A DNA stretch of 64,000 nt from Charina bottae (lineage: Eukaryota > Chordata > Lepidosauria > Squamata > Charinaidae): the NCBI GenBank assembly GCA_023362775.1, contig JALMGJ010000029.1, positions 7,793,268 through 7,857,267 of the forward strand. Direction: 5' to 3'. The position numbers were made by a program, and so were the translations under genes. Under the pieces are notes generated by a model. That model was not told where the DNA came from. It searched no databases and worked only from the letters and a program-made list of their open reading frames with translations. This document shows positions 1 to 11,170 of this stretch, piece by piece (within the stretch, counting starts at the first letter, position 1; each line of letters opens with the position of its first letter).

Positions 1-131
1 TCATTCCTAGGGCTGAGAGACAGGGACTGGCCCAAGGTCACCCAGCCAGCTTTCACGCCTGAGGTGGGACTAGAACTCACAGTCTCCTGGTTTCTAGCTC
101 ATTGCCTTAAACACTAGACCAAACTGGCTCT
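1..131 (-). mobile_element. MIR-like tRNA-derived SINE, 5' half, cut by window edge
   Basis: Read on the minus strand it shows a tRNA-like head (TAGTGTTTAAGGCAATGAGC) followed by a core that includes GGTGACCTTGGGCCAGTCC. The same family recurs at 140-420, 53245-53390, 59685-59830 and in the tandem array at 60862-61566. The core resembles MIR/CORE-type SINEs. The 3' part lies outside the window. Confidence 0.7.
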
Positions 132-139
132 TTTTAAAA

Positions 140-420
140 TTATTATTAGATTTTTATTTATTAATTAATTAAATTTTCACACCACCCAACTCCCACCAAC
201 TCCAGTCAGTTATATTTATATCCTCCCTTTATTTTGTACAACTCAAGGCAACATACATAATGTTCCTGCCTATTTTCCCCACAATAATCGTGGGAGGTGA
301 GTTGGGCTGAGAGAGGGTGACTGGCCCAAAATCACTCAGTGGGCTTTCACACCAAAGGAAGGTCTAGAATTCAAGGTCACATGAGTTTCTAGGGTTGAGC
401 TCACATTTTTCTTAACAACA
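140..420 (-). mobile_element. MIR-like SINE, core plus 3' tail
   Basis: On the minus strand the SINE core (TGACTGGCCCAAAATCACTC on plus) is followed by the 3' region with a GTGGGGAAAATAGG motif and an A/T-rich tail (TTAATTAATTAAAT) near 150-175. It is older and more diverged than the copy in front of it. Positions 421-709 hold nothing recognised. Confidence 0.55.
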
Positions 421-719
421 CCCTGCATGTACCAAAGCACACCTATTACTCATGGCACATGTTCAACATCTGCCTCAACTTTACACTGGTTTCTAAAGGT
501 CCACTCTGAATGTATGTTTAATCAACCTGCATGAAGGGGCCCTGATGGTTCAGTTTTTTATGGCAAAACTTAATCATACACACCGCCACTCTTCATTCTA
601 TATAAATCACATTTTTTTAAAACTTGGTGTTCACTACATCATTCCCTGATACTATTTTTCTCTCCACCAACATTTATTTTGGCATCATGGCCACAATTCT
701 AACAAGGAGTAAGGAGGAA

Positions 720-1453
720 TTTGTTGTTCAGTCGTTTAGTCGTGTCCGACTCTTCGTGACCTCATAGACCATAGCACGCCAGGCTTTCCTGTCCTCCACT
801 GTCTCCTGGACTTTACTCAAAAATTCATGTTCGTTACATCGGTGATGCTATCTAACCATCTCATCCTCTGCCGTCCCCTTCTCCTTTTGCCTTCAGTCTT
901 TCCCAGCATCAGGGTCTTTTCCAGTGAGTCCTCTCTTCGCATTAGGTGGCCAAAGTATTTGAGCTTCAGCTTCAGTATCTGTCCTTCCAATGAGCAGTCA
1001 GGGTTGATTTCCTTTAGGATTGACTGATTTGGCCTCCTTGCAGTCCAAGGGACTCTCAAGAGTCTTCTCCAGCACCACAGTTCGAAAGCATCAATTCTTT
1101 GGCGCTCAGCCTTCCTTATGGTCCAACTCTCACAGCCATATATTATTACTGGAAAAACCATAGCTTTAACTATACGGACCTTTGTCGGCAAGGTGATGTC
1201 TCTGCTTTTTAATATGCTGTCTAGGTTTGCCATAGCTTTCCTCCCAACGAGCAAGCGTCTTTTAATTTCATGGCTGCAGTCACTGTCTGCGGTGATCTTG
1301 GAGCCCAAGAAAATAAAATCTGTCACTGCTTCCATTTCTTCCCCTTCTATTTGCCAGGAAGTGATGGGACCAGATGCCATGATCTGAGTTTTTTTAATGT
1401 TGAGTTTCAAGCCAGCTTTTGCACTCTCCTCTTTCACCCTCATCAAGAGGCTC
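720..1453 (-). mobile_element. BovB (RTE clade) LINE, 5'-truncated 3' end
   Basis: This 734-bp insertion is bounded by a 10-bp duplication, TAAGGAGGAA, at 710-719 and 1454-1463. On the minus strand it encodes the C-terminal part of the RTE/BovB ORF2 protein, with IKKTQIMASGPITSW, VKAMVFPVIIYGCESW and RRRGRQRMRWLDSITD. The frame is open from the 5' truncation until a stop just short of the normal terminus (TNMNF then stop). The 3' end carries the AGTCGTGTCCGACTC motif that Sauria-type SINEs also share. BovB is the family known for horizontal transfer between squamates and ruminants. Confidence 0.92.
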
Positions 1454-1624
1454 TAAGGAGGAAAGAGGAACTCTAACCTACAATTTTAATGGAGTTTTCA
1501 GAGACTTCTACAATAGCTGATTTTAATTACTGTCTTTGTTAAATAGTTCTGGATCCAAGCAATATTAATCAACAATATTAACCTGCTGAATAACTGCAAA
1601 AACTGTCTGTGGTTTTCTTTATTG

Positions 1625-1825
1625 ACTGTCTAGCTTTATATCCTGTCTTTCCTCAAGGCACCTCACACAGGAAGTGACACAGCACCCCTTTGTCTGTTTT
1701 TACAACAACAACCCTGGATGATGGCTGAGAGAGAATGTCTGATCCATCATCCAAGGGTTTCCATAGCTGAAAGAACACTTGAACTGAGGTCTCCCCTCTC
1801 CAACATCTGAACCACTGAACACTTC
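1625..1825 (-). mobile_element. degenerate MIR-like SINE
   Basis: The order of blocks matches the family at 140-420 on the minus strand: ATCCTGTCTTTCCTCAAGGC, an ACAACAACCCT segment, GGCTGAGAGAGAATG, then a tRNA-like end near GAACCACTGAACAC. Divergence is high, so boundaries are approximate. Confidence 0.45.
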
Positions 1826-2121
1826 CATTCACTAGCTTGAAAGTGTAAACCTTAATAATTAAGTCAAGGAGTTCAAAATGTGCAATACTTAGTTTTGAGG
1901 ATGTTTGTTTTTACATTTTTAAAAAACTGAGTATTCCTTCATTTTACTGATATTATATAGAGTGGAACACACAGATCTTTGCACGCAAAAAATCTAAAGC
2001 AACTTAGGAGAATAAATACAGTTCTTCTTTAAGACATCTATAATTTAAAGGGCATCCATGGCTATTTATTCTGTGTATAGGACAATACGTTGTGTGATTT
2101 CCCCACCTGTAATTTGAAATA

Positions 2122-2460
2122 CAGGGGCGTAGTGGCTCAGGGGGTAAGACGCCAGGCTTGTCGATCGGAAGATCGCAAGTTCGGAGGTTCAAATCCCTAG
2201 CCCCGCGTGACGGAGTGAGCTCCCGCACTCAACCCAGCTCTTGCCAACCTAGCAATTCAAAACCATGCAAATGCAAGTAGATAAACAGGTACCACTTTGG
2301 TGGGTAGGTAACAGCGTTCCGCGTGCATCATCTGGCCATATGACCGTGGAAGCGTCTTCGGACAACGCTGGCTCTTCGGCTAACAAACGGAGATGAGCAC
2401 CGGCCCCTAGAGTCAGACACGACTGCACAAATGTGCGGGGGGAACCTTTACCTTTACCTT
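2122..2460 (+). mobile_element. Sauria-type SINE, full length
   Basis: This 339-bp copy is flanked by the direct repeat AATTTGAAATA at 2111-2121 and 2461-2471. The head is tRNA-like, with an A box at GTGGCTCAGGGGG and a B box at GGTTCAAATCCC. It ends with the BovB-like tail AGTCAGACACGACTGC and a (CCTTTA)n terminus. Amplification in trans by BovB is established for this SINE type. Confidence 0.93.
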
Positions 2461-2471
2461 AATTTGAAATA

Positions 2472-3470
2472 GAGCTCTTGAGAAATTTGTTTCATCTACT
2501 GCTTGTGTAAACTGGGCTTAATACTTCAGCTTCCTAGCAAACATCTACTTAATGTAGTAGGAGAAAAGAAAACTGGGTTTGAAATTCCTACCTCTCTTTC
2601 TTTTCCCAGATTATTCAACGCTGGGAGTTGAGTCTAAGTTTTCACACTCCTGCAGTCCTTCTATGGGAAATTTGTCTCCGCTTCAATTTATTACCTTTTC
2701 AACTCTGACACAAAGAGCTTGCAAAAACTCACAAAACATAATAACAATACTACTATAGAGGAAGAACATTTGCAACTGCAAAAAAGGGATATTTCTGATA
2801 AGGGCAATTTGGTTTTTCTTTTAAAGCCAAAATGATCTTGGACGGACCCATCATATACCCTTTCTAGAAGAACTTTCATACATTGGCCAGTTTTTATTCA
2901 CTCGATAATTTAACTCCTGGCTTAATAAGAGGAATCAATATAAAAACAGCACCAGGACTTGAATGGCAGAATTATATGGAAAAAAATGTCTCCAGCGCTT
3001 AGTTGCAGTTGCTTGATACTCAAATAAAAATACCAAGGGATGAAATTTTTTTGAGCCTTTAATTTTCATTAGCTGGCTTTGTTCACTGTCAACAGCACCC
3101 TTTCCACACCTGCAAAGAACTTAACACATACTGTAATCAACTATTTCACAGATACTGAAAGGATTCTGCTAATATTAAGCTTCCAAGGCATGGTAGTTAT
3201 ACCTGCTGGAATTTCTCCCGTGTAGAAACCAAGTGGTGCTATGTGAAATTTCCAACTCAGCTCTCAGTTTTAATTCACACTCATCAAACTGCAAATGCTT
3301 TCGTTCAGCTCAGCTCTACAGCCTCCCAAAAATGTCATGAATTGCAATGATAACACCCTTCCAAAGGGTTTAAACTACAAGTCCTATCACCACAGTGAAC
3401 TGGGGATTATGGGAAGAGCACCAAAACTCATCTGGAAGGTGCCACTAATGCTAATGAAGCAGTTTGAACA
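2472..3470. other. intron sequence, nothing recognised
   Basis: No splice-bounded exon, known transposon or tandem repeat was seen here. Composition is AT-rich and the short reading frames lack conserved motifs. Confidence 0.5.
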
Positions 3471-3478
3471 TTCTAAAG

Positions 3479-3590
3479 CAGTGTTTCTCAACCTTGGCAA
3501 CTTTAAGACATGTGGACTTCAACTCCCAGAATTCCATGGCTGGCTGGGGAATTCTGGGAGTTGAAGTCCACACGTCTTAAAGTTCTACTG
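3479..3590. mobile_element. palindromic hAT-type MITE (family C)
   Basis: The element is almost a perfect inverted repeat around position 3540: GACTTCAACTCCCAGAATTC on the left is mirrored by GAATTCTGGGAGTTGAAGTC on the right. It starts CAGTGTTTCTCAACC, the type of terminus seen in hAT/Charlie elements. Flanks TTCTAAAG (3471-3478) and TTTTAAAG (3591-3598) form an 8-bp duplication with one mismatch. About 15 bp of the right terminus is missing. Related copies: 11957-11996, 22474 onward, 28948-29068 and 45844-45961. Confidence 0.85.
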
Positions 3591-3598
3591 TTTTAAAG

Positions 3599-4710
3599 CC
3601 TGGTTTGGCAGAACATTTAACCATGATGATTTCTTTTCTTAAAATATCCATCTCTGAAGTCTATATTACATTGCCTTGGTAGAAGTTGGTATTTACCACC
3701 AGCTTTTATTCCCTGGAAATCAATTGTCCTGTTCCGACAACATGCCTAATCCAAACTCATTTTACTTTTGATTTTAATGGGTTTACTTTTACTGTAGGGT
3801 TTTATATTTTGTATATTGTTTTAAGCTGCCTTCAATGCCTACATAAGCAAAGCGATGGGGCAAAAACGTAATATTAACATAAATGATGAAATGCCAGTGG
3901 TCCCGCACAATCACACAAACAGGATCTAACTCACAATTTGGAAAATACAGAGTCCCTGCCTGTTTCCAGTAGGAAGTATCCCATGAGCCCATGAACAAGG
4001 AGAATATTAGTGGCAAGAGTTCGTTACATCAGTAGCTTCTTTGCTATTTGCAAGGGCACTGGGGGTCAAAAAGGTCAAGATAGCGGCCAAGATCGGTCAA
4101 AGCCCCACCCCTTTTTACACATGTTACATGTAAGAGGAAGGGATTTGAACACAAGCCATTTCTGCCATCTTGACCTCCCCTGCCTATTCAGGTTAGCTGA
4201 ATGGGTCAATTGACTCCTTTCTGGTGTTTTCTTGACCTACTTCATCATTATATTGGAACAGGAATAATGTTCCCAGGTTATTTCCCATTGGTCCTCATCT
4301 CCAAAAATCTCTGGTGGATACCTTATCTTCCTTTCATGCCTTTATTGATAAGATGATGCTTTTCAAACGTACAGATTTATTTGCACCAAATGCATAAGAT
4401 GATGGACAGATTGTGCAGGAAACCCTCAGTACCATTTACTCCTCAGCTGTTAGATTTATTTTTCTTTTTATAAGACTCCTAGGGCAGTAAAGAGGAAGCT
4501 CAGAACTCTGGTTTCTACTGCCATATAATGCCCAGCAGATTAAACATTGCCAGGTTTCTGTGTTAACTTTTAGTAAGGTTTTGTTTTGTGCATGTTTTTA
4601 ATGTCAGCTTAAACTGAAAAGCCATTTTGACTTAAAAATTATAATGAAGTTAGACTCCAAATGAATAATTCTGCTACTTTTTCTCTCTTCTTCTTTCTTT
4701 CACTCTCAGC
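3599..4710. other. intron sequence, mostly unrecognised
   Basis: A possible old MITE lies at about 4058-4185, where GGGGTCAAAAAGGTCAAGA is loosely mirrored by GCCATCTTGACCTCC. Otherwise no feature is supported. Confidence 0.35.
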
Positions 4711-5941
4711 CACCTATAAATTGGTTGCACTTACAGATGATCTCTGGCGGGAGCGGGATGGAGGCAGTGCATCCATCCTGGCTCTTCTTGACCTCTCAGC
4801 GGCTTTCGATACCATCGACCATGGTATCCTTTTGGGGTGGCTCGGAGAGTTGGGGGTGGGCGGCGTAGTTTTGCGCTGGTTCGCCTCCTTCCTCCAAGAC
4901 CGGTCCCAATCGGTGGTAATAGGAGATGAGAGGTCCGACCCTCGGCCCCTACTTTGTGGGGTGCCGCACGGTTCGGTTCTCTCCCCTCTCCTATTTAATA
5001 TCTACATGAAACCACTGGGTGAGATCATCCGCCAACACGGGATGAGGTATCATCAATATGCTGATGATACTCAACTATATATCTCCATCCCGGGTGAGCT
5101 AAGTGATACAGTGGCTGCCCTTTCTCAGTGTCTGAAGGCTGTGGGGGCCTGGATGGGGAACAACAGGCTTCAGCTGAACCCTGGTAAGACGGAGTGGCTG
5201 TGGATTGATGGCGCCTCGGGATCCAAGGAGTTGTCATCTTTAGATCTGGACGGGGTGGCACTACCCTGTTCAGACTCAGTGCGGAACCTGGGGGTCCTTC
5301 TGGACTCACGACTCCTGCTTGAAGAGCAGGTGGCAGTCGTGGCCAGAAGGGCATTTGTGCAACTTTGAGTTGTACGCCAGCTACTCCCTTTCCTGGACCG
5401 AGATGCCCTCCGTACAGTCACTCATGCCCTGGTCATCTCCCATATAGACTATTGCAATGCACTCTACATGGGGCTACCCTTGAAGAGTATCCGGAAGCTT
5501 CAACTGGTCCAGAATGCGGCTGCGCGTGCAGTTATGGGTGCCCCAAGGTCGGCACATGTGACACCTCTGCTGCGTGAGCTGCACTGGTTGCCAGTTTGCT
5601 TCCGGGTCCAATTCAAGGTGTTGGTTGTTACCTTTAAAGGCCTACATGGCATGGGACCAGGTTACCTTAGGGACCGCCTCATCCCCAGAGTATCGACCCG
5701 CCCCACCCGGTTATGCAGAGGGGGCTTGCTACGGACCCCGTCTATAAGAGAATTCCATCTGGCGGGGTCCAGGAGGCGGGCCTTCCCTGCAGTGGCACCC
5801 GCCCTCTGGAACATTCTGCCCCTGGAGGTGAGGCTAGCCCCCACACTCCTGACCTTCCGAAAGCAATTGAACACCTGGCTCTGCCACCTCGCTTGGGATG
5901 GGAAGAGTAATAGCTCTTCTTGGGGATGGCTTGCGCCGTAG
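4711..5941 (+). pseudogene. L2 ORF2 fragment: reverse transcriptase, thumb and C-terminal region
   Basis: The frame encodes RT motif A (LDLSAAFDTIDHGILL), motif B (PHGSVLSPLLFNIYM) and catalytic motif C (YHQYADDTQLYIS), followed by LQLNPGKTEWLWI. The C-terminal region continues through LPLKSIRKLQLVQNAAARAV and ends at about 5941. One in-frame TGA at 5366-5368 interrupts it; the codon sits in a CTTTGA context that would be explained by C-to-T decay of a CpG in an Arg codon. The upstream endonuclease and N-terminal RT are absent because of 5' truncation. It is not a host gene: it belongs to the LINE whose 3' end follows immediately. Confidence 0.88.
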
Positions 5942-6131
5942 AGTTCTCGCAAACATTACATCACAGCCTCTTGGATTTTATATATTTAATATTTAATTTA
6001 TGATTGATACTGTATAATGTATTTTATATGCTTTTAATCACTAACTTGACTGTAAACCGCCCAGAGTCCCCTTTGTGGGGGGAGATGGGTGGTGATATAA
6101 GTTGGAAAAATAAAAAATAAATAAATAAATA
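4711..6131 (+). mobile_element. L2-clade LINE, 5'-truncated, with complete 3' end
   Basis: The element begins inside the reverse transcriptase domain and runs through the ORF2 end to the 3' UTR. That UTR finishes with the family signature CCGCCCAGAGTCCC, a short GGGGAGATGGG hairpin and an (AAAT)n tail at about 6103-6131. The same 3' end recurs at 11171, 17390, 27165, 30410, 38083, 41680, 42254 and 53636. No clear target duplication was found. Confidence 0.9.
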
Positions 6132-6218
6132 CATAGAGATCTCTGTTCTACAGACATTGTGCAAGGAACAAGATAAATTATGCAATGGGTATGCACTGCC
6201 ACCTGGTGGCATAATTTT

Positions 6219-6219
<1 letters not shown>

Positions 6220-6294
<75 letters not shown>
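6220..6294. repeat. (GA)n microsatellite
   Basis: About 36 uninterrupted GA units. It creates meaningless ER-repeat and SL-repeat reading frames on the two strands. Confidence 0.98.
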
Positions 6295-6297
<3 letters not shown>

Positions 6298-6819
6298 TTC
6301 AAGTTAATGTTGGGGGGAAGGACTTGCTTCAAATAAAACTCACATGTGACCTTGGAACCTAAGGTCCTCATTTATCAAATAAAACATGTCCAGCTATTCA
6401 AGAACACCCGTAAAAATACTAGTGATCATGTGCTTCCAGAAAAGCAAATAAGAATACATGTAGGAATATCCTTAAACTGAGTAGTCAATAAAATTCCCAT
6501 TCATTTCAGAGAGACCTTTATCCTAGTGATAAAAAAAACTCGAGATAAACTTTTTGTCATGAGAACCCTACAGCTGCAAGGCTACCTGGAGCCCATATTT
6601 TGGGCAAGGGCAGGAGACAATAGAGCATGCCTAAATGGGCTTCTGATTATTTTATTTACTTACTGATTCAATGTACAGCCTGCTTCTCTCCTCTGAAAGA
6701 GCACACAAGGCAACTAACAAAGCTTTTAAAAAACCAAATGCCAAAAGTTCAAACCATAATTAATATTCAGATCCATTTGCAGTTAAAAGCTTGTCAAAAG
6801 AAATGCATCTTTAGAGATG
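6295..6819. other. intron sequence, nothing recognised
   Basis: No exon, transposon end or tandem repeat could be supported between the microsatellite and the hAT composite. Confidence 0.5.
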
Positions 6820-6827
6820 CTCTAAAT

Positions 6828-7675
6828 CAGGGGTGGGGAACCTTTTTTCTGCCAAGGGCCATTTGGATATTTATAACAGTGGACCAGGGGGGTGGGGGGC
6901 AGGGTTTCTGGGATTTCCGCAGACTGGGGGCCGGAGTTTGCGGGTGGGAGCCAATCACAAGCACTGGGGGGTGGGGTTTGCAGGCAGGAGCAAATTGCGT
7001 GGAAGGGGCGGAGTTCGCAGGCGGAAGCCCCGTGGGCCTTAGGCGAGAGCCCCGCGGGCCTTATACGGCCCACAGGCCTGATGTTGCCCACCCCTGTTCT
7101 AAGAGGAGAGCCATATTAGTCGAAGGTGGGGGAAAAAATGAGAGTGGTAGCTCACGAAAAGCTTATGTCTTGTAATAAAACTGGTTAGCTGGCAAAGGTG
7201 CTACCAAATTCCTTCTGATCATACAAGGTTGTTACTCCTATCTCTGCTGTTGATCAGTAAATGTTTTCTTTCTTTTTTAATCTTAAAGCCACACGGCTAT
7301 GTATTTGGAAAGTTTTAAGAGGTTGCTTTTAACTAGTTGGACTGGTGGCAATTTAGGTGTGGCTAACAATTATTTAAGCATCAAACTGTTGCTAACTTCA
7401 CCTGTCATCGTTTTCCCCTATTATAGCTATTTCCTCTGACAATTAATTTTGTATTTATAACCGGGGACCGGGGGGGGGGCAGGGTTTCTGGGATTTCCGC
7501 GGACTGGGGGCCGGAGTTTGCAGGCGGGAGCCAATCACAAGCACTGGGGGCGGGGTTTGCGGGCGGGAGCCAATCGCGTGGAAGGGGCGGGGTTTGCAGG
7601 CGGAAGCCCCGCGGTCCTTAGGCGGGAGCCCCGCGGGCCGTATACGGCCTGCAGGCCTGACGTTGCCCACCCCTG
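6828..7675 (+). mobile_element. composite hAT-type MITE (family B) with a foreign 350-bp block inside
   Basis: The outer ends carry the 8-bp duplication CTCTAAAT at 6820-6827 and 7676-7683, so the whole unit behaves as one insertion. Positions 6828-7096 are a complete family-B MITE (starts CAGGGGTGGGGAACC, ends GCCCACCCCTG). Positions 7097-7452 are a non-MITE block. Positions 7453-7675 are a second MITE copy that lacks the first 40 bp or so. The block is over 95 percent identical by eye, in inverted orientation, to the flank of the family-B MITE at 33996-34349. Confidence 0.85.
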
Positions 7676-7719
7676 CTCTAAATACTCAAGAGGGAGAGGC
7701 AGATGCAGCTTCCAAGAGA

Positions 7720-8047
7720 ATGCATTCCAGAGCTTGGGAACAATGAAGGAAAAGGTCCTTTTCCTGTGCTAGGCAAGTAAGCCTCTACCAAAAGGCCCCT
7801 CTGCCGCAGATCAACAGCCAGAAATTCGTAACAGGACAGGCTGAGATTCTTTGGTTCTAAGCCATTTAGAGCTTTAGGTCAATCCCAACAGCTTAATCCC
7901 AACAGTCCTGGGAAAGCCACTGGTGACCAGCTCAGATCTTCTAAAAGAGGCGTCATATGATGCCTGTACCATGTGCCACCTCGCAGCTAAGCTGCTGTAG
8001 TTCGCACCAATTTTCCACACTTGTCAAATGGACGCCGATTCAGAACA
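7720..8047 (-). mobile_element. probable L2-like LINE fragment, interrupted by Tc1
   Basis: On the minus strand the text resembles the C-terminal coding region of the L2 family, in which the region around residue motif LHWLPV and the rc of AGCCATTTAGAGCTTTAGG occur. It continues weakly after the Tc1 element at about 9744-9800. Divergence is high and the call is tentative. Confidence 0.4.
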
Positions 8048-8265
8048 TACAGTGGATATAAAAAGTCTCCACACCCCTCTTAAAATGCCAGGTTTTTGAG
8101 ATGTAAAAAAATCAGACCAAGATAAATCACTTTTTTTCCCACCTTTAATATAACACACAAGCTGTACAATTCAACTGAAAAACAAACTGAAATATTTTCG
8201 GGGGGGGGGGGAATAAAAATAAAAAACTAGAATAACGTGGTTGCATACGTGTGCACACCCTTAAA

Positions 8266-9275
8266 CTAATACTTCGTTGAAGCACCTTTTGATTTTATGA
8301 CAGCATTCAGTCTTTTGGGGTAGGAGTCTATCAGCATGGCACATCTTGCCTTGGGAATCTTTGCCCACTCTTCCTTGCAGAAGCACTCCAAATCTGTCTG
8401 ATTGCGAGGGCATCTCCTGTGCACAGCCCTCTACAGGTCACCCCACAGATTTTCAATTGGATTCAGGTCTGGGCTCTCGCTGGGCCATTCCAAAACTGTG
8501 ATCTTCTTCTGGGGAAGCCATTCTTTTGTTGATCTGGAGGTATGCTTTGGGTCGTTGTCGTGTTGAAAGGTCAAATTCCTCATCATCTTCAGCATTTTAG
8601 CAGAGGCCTGAAGGTTTTGTGCCAAAATTGACTGATATTTGGAACTGTTCATAATTCCCTCCACCTTGACTAAAGCCCCAGTTCCAGCTGAAGAAAAGCA
8701 GCCCCAAAGCATAATGCTGCCACCACCGTGCTTCACTGTGGGTATGGTGCACTTTTGGTGGTGCGCAGTGTTGTTTTTGCGCCAAACATACTTTCTGGAA
8801 TTATGGCCAAAAAGTTCAACCTTGGTCTCATCAGACCATCACACATTTTCCCACATGCTTTTGTCAGACTTGATGTAGGTTTTTGCAAAATGTAGCCAGG
8901 CTTGGGTGTTTTTCTTTGTAAGAAAAGGCTTCCGTCTCGCCGCAGCCGAGACATATGAAGAATATGGGAGATTGTTGTCACACGTAGTACACAACCAGTG
9001 CTTGCCAGAAATTCCTGTAGCTCCTTTAATGTTGCTGTAGGCCTCTTGGCAGCCTCTTGGACCAGTTTTCTTCTGGTTTTTTCATCAGTTTTGGAGGGAC
9101 ATCCAGTTCTTGGTAATGTCACTGTTGTGCCATATTTTCTCCACTTGTTGATGACTGTCTTCACTGTGTTCCATGGTATATCCAATGCCTTGGAAATTTT
9201 TTTGTACCCTTCTCCTGACTGATACCTTCCAACAATGAGATTCCTTTGATGCTTTGTAAGCTCTTTGCAGACCAT
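8266..9275 (-). pseudogene. Tc1 transposase, inactivated
   Basis: Starting at ATG 9275 the frame reads MVCKELTKHQRNLIVGRYQS, a Tc1-type paired-like helix-turn-helix DNA-binding region, and includes YGTTVTLPRTGCPSKTDEKT. The catalytic part shows WSDETK, FQHDNDPKHTS and SPDLNPIENLWGDL; Asp in HDND and Glu in PIENLW are 34 residues apart, the DD34E spacing of Tc1. It is broken by a frameshift near 8935-8945, a TGA at 8839-8841 just before the first catalytic Asp, and a TAG at 8431-8433. The original stop lies at 8266-8268. The total length of 1010 nt is not divisible by three, consistent with the frameshift. Confidence 0.93.
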
Positions 9276-9631
9276 GGCTTTTGCTGTAAGAGGCAACTGA
9301 GTAAACGTCAGAAAAATCCTACTAGAACAGCTCAACTTTATATGGGCTTGATCAGAGTCACTTTAATTGATGGCAGGTGTGTACTGACTACTATTTAACA
9401 TCAGTTTGAATGTGATTGGTTAATTCTGAACACAGCCACATCCCTACTTATAAGAGGGTGCGCACACGTATGCAACCACGTTATTCTAGTTTTTTATTTT
9501 TATTTTTCCCCCCGAAAAGATTTCAGTTTGTTTTTCAATTGAATTGTACAACTTATATGTTATATTAAAGGTGGAAAAAATTCTGAAGTGATTTATCTTG
9601 GTCTGATTTTTTCACATCTCAAAAACCTGGC

Positions 9632-9706
9632 TTTTTTTTATTTATTATTTATAATTCAAATTTTGCCACTGCCCATCTCTCCCAGAAAGGGGGACTCTGG
9701 GCGGTT
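9632..9706 (-). mobile_element. very short 5'-truncated L2 insertion inside the Tc1 right repeat
   Basis: Where the left Tc1 repeat reads CTCTTAAAATGCCAGG, the right repeat is split. Between the halves, on the minus strand, lies CCGCCCAGAGTCCCCCTTTC, the L2 3' signature, followed by an AT-rich tail. Only about 70 bp of L2 is present. Confidence 0.85.
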
Positions 9707-10052
9707 TTTAACAGCGGTGTGTAGACTTTTCATATCCATTGTATATTGTTGCAATCATCAAGAATGGGATCTAACCAAGGGTTGGAAAGATAGCCTGGAA
9801 AGTTTTCCAGAGTCAACATTTTCTGTGGAAAATTGTCTACTTCAGACTCATTTGGCAGTTTCAAGCTTTATTGTTTTATTGCCTATAGCCCCAGACTGTT
9901 TCCAACATTCCAATAAAAATATTTTTTTTCTCCATACATCAAAGCTTTTAGTGCCTTTGACTGCATTGTTTCAAACCTCACATAAAGGGCTGGATTTTTT
10001 TCCCCCACATCAAATAATGGAGCCCAAATCCTTCTGTAGACTATGGGTAAAA

Positions 10053-10277
10053 AGATAAAGGTTCCCCCCGCACATTTGTGCAGTCATGTCCGACTCTAGG
10101 GGCCGGTGCTCATCTCCGTTTGTTAGCCGAAGAGCCAGTGTTGTCCGAAGACGCTTCCACGGTCATGTGGCCAGATGACGCGCGCGGAACGCTGTTACCT
10201 ACCCACCGAAGTGGTACCTATTAATCTACTTGCATTTGCATGCTTTCAAATTGCTAGGTTGGCAAGAGCTGGGGCGA
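10053..10277 (-). mobile_element. Sauria-type SINE, 5'-truncated
   Basis: On the minus strand it carries the SINE body and the tail ending AGTCGGACATGACTGC plus GGTTCCCCCC on the plus side. The tRNA-like head is missing; homology stops at about 10277. Confidence 0.9.
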
Positions 10278-11170
10278 GTACTGAGATCAATATGCTAATT
10301 GGAATCATACCTATTTGCAGAGAAACATTTTCCAATTCAACATTTCCAGAAAACTCGGCCAAGGCAAGGATCACTGTTGCCAAATCCAGGCTGGAAGGAT
10401 CTCAGCTGGTGCAGAAGATATAATTGCATGATTGTCCTTTTTTTTTCTTTTAAAGTCTGAATATGAGACCCATTTTATTACTTTAGGAAATGTCAGCATT
10501 CTTTTCTCCTCCTTTCCCCGTCAATTCTTCCCACCCTTCCCTGCTGCTTCCACCCAACCCCTATCTATTTCTTGCAAAAAGTCCTGAAGATTAATGGCCT
10601 AGGTAACACACTTAGAGATAGGGCACAATTTTGGCATTTCCTTCGTGGGAAAAGCTCAGTTAGATGGCATGTTCAAAGCTGAAAACAGATTGTTTTTCTT
10701 GGCAGGGAAAACTGGTAACCAAGTAAACAAAACACTTCTCTACAACAAAACACTTCTCATCAAGGTCTTACTGAAAGAGAGAGGAACTATTATCCCAGGC
10801 CAAAAAGCAAGACACGGCAAATAAGACATTTCCTTAACTTAATCTCCGAACTCCAAATTGTCTCCAGTAGAAATTCCAAAAACACAACACGGCAACAGAA
10901 GGTAATGTTGTCCCTGGAGTGGTTTGTTCTATGTATTCTGCAAGTATCTTTATTAGAACAAAAGCAAACAACGGCTGCGTGTGACGTTGTTGATAATCCA
11001 CACCACAACCTAATCTTTCATATGTACATCTGTAAATCAAGAGATAAGCAGTCCCTTTGCTGTTTTCAAATGAGCTATTTAATTTCTAGCTGCTGCATTT
11101 TGATTTGCAGTATTTGAAACATCCAAATAAATTTCTTAAATACGACGACCATGTAATTAGTTGAATTTGA
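10278..11170. other. intron sequence, nothing recognised
   Basis: AT-rich, without exon signals, tandem repeats or recognised transposons. Confidence 0.5.

Larger units (their letters stand above)
8050..9741 (-). mobile_element. Tc1/mariner transposon with long terminal inverted repeats
   Basis: The termini CAGTGGATATAAAAAGTC and (on the minus strand) CAATGGATATGAAAAGTC are flanked by TA at 8048-8049 and 9742-9743, the Tc1 target duplication. The inverted repeats extend about 220 bp on each side, an IR/DR-like arrangement. A transposase relic on the minus strand fills the interior. The right repeat is interrupted at 9632-9706 by an L2 3' end. Confidence 0.95.

Noticed and set aside
2122..2210. 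tRNA gene at the SINE head (also at 18989-19329, 20291-20619, 51395-51699)
   Set aside because: A and B boxes are present, but the cloverleaf is degenerate and each is the 5' part of a full SINE with target duplications.
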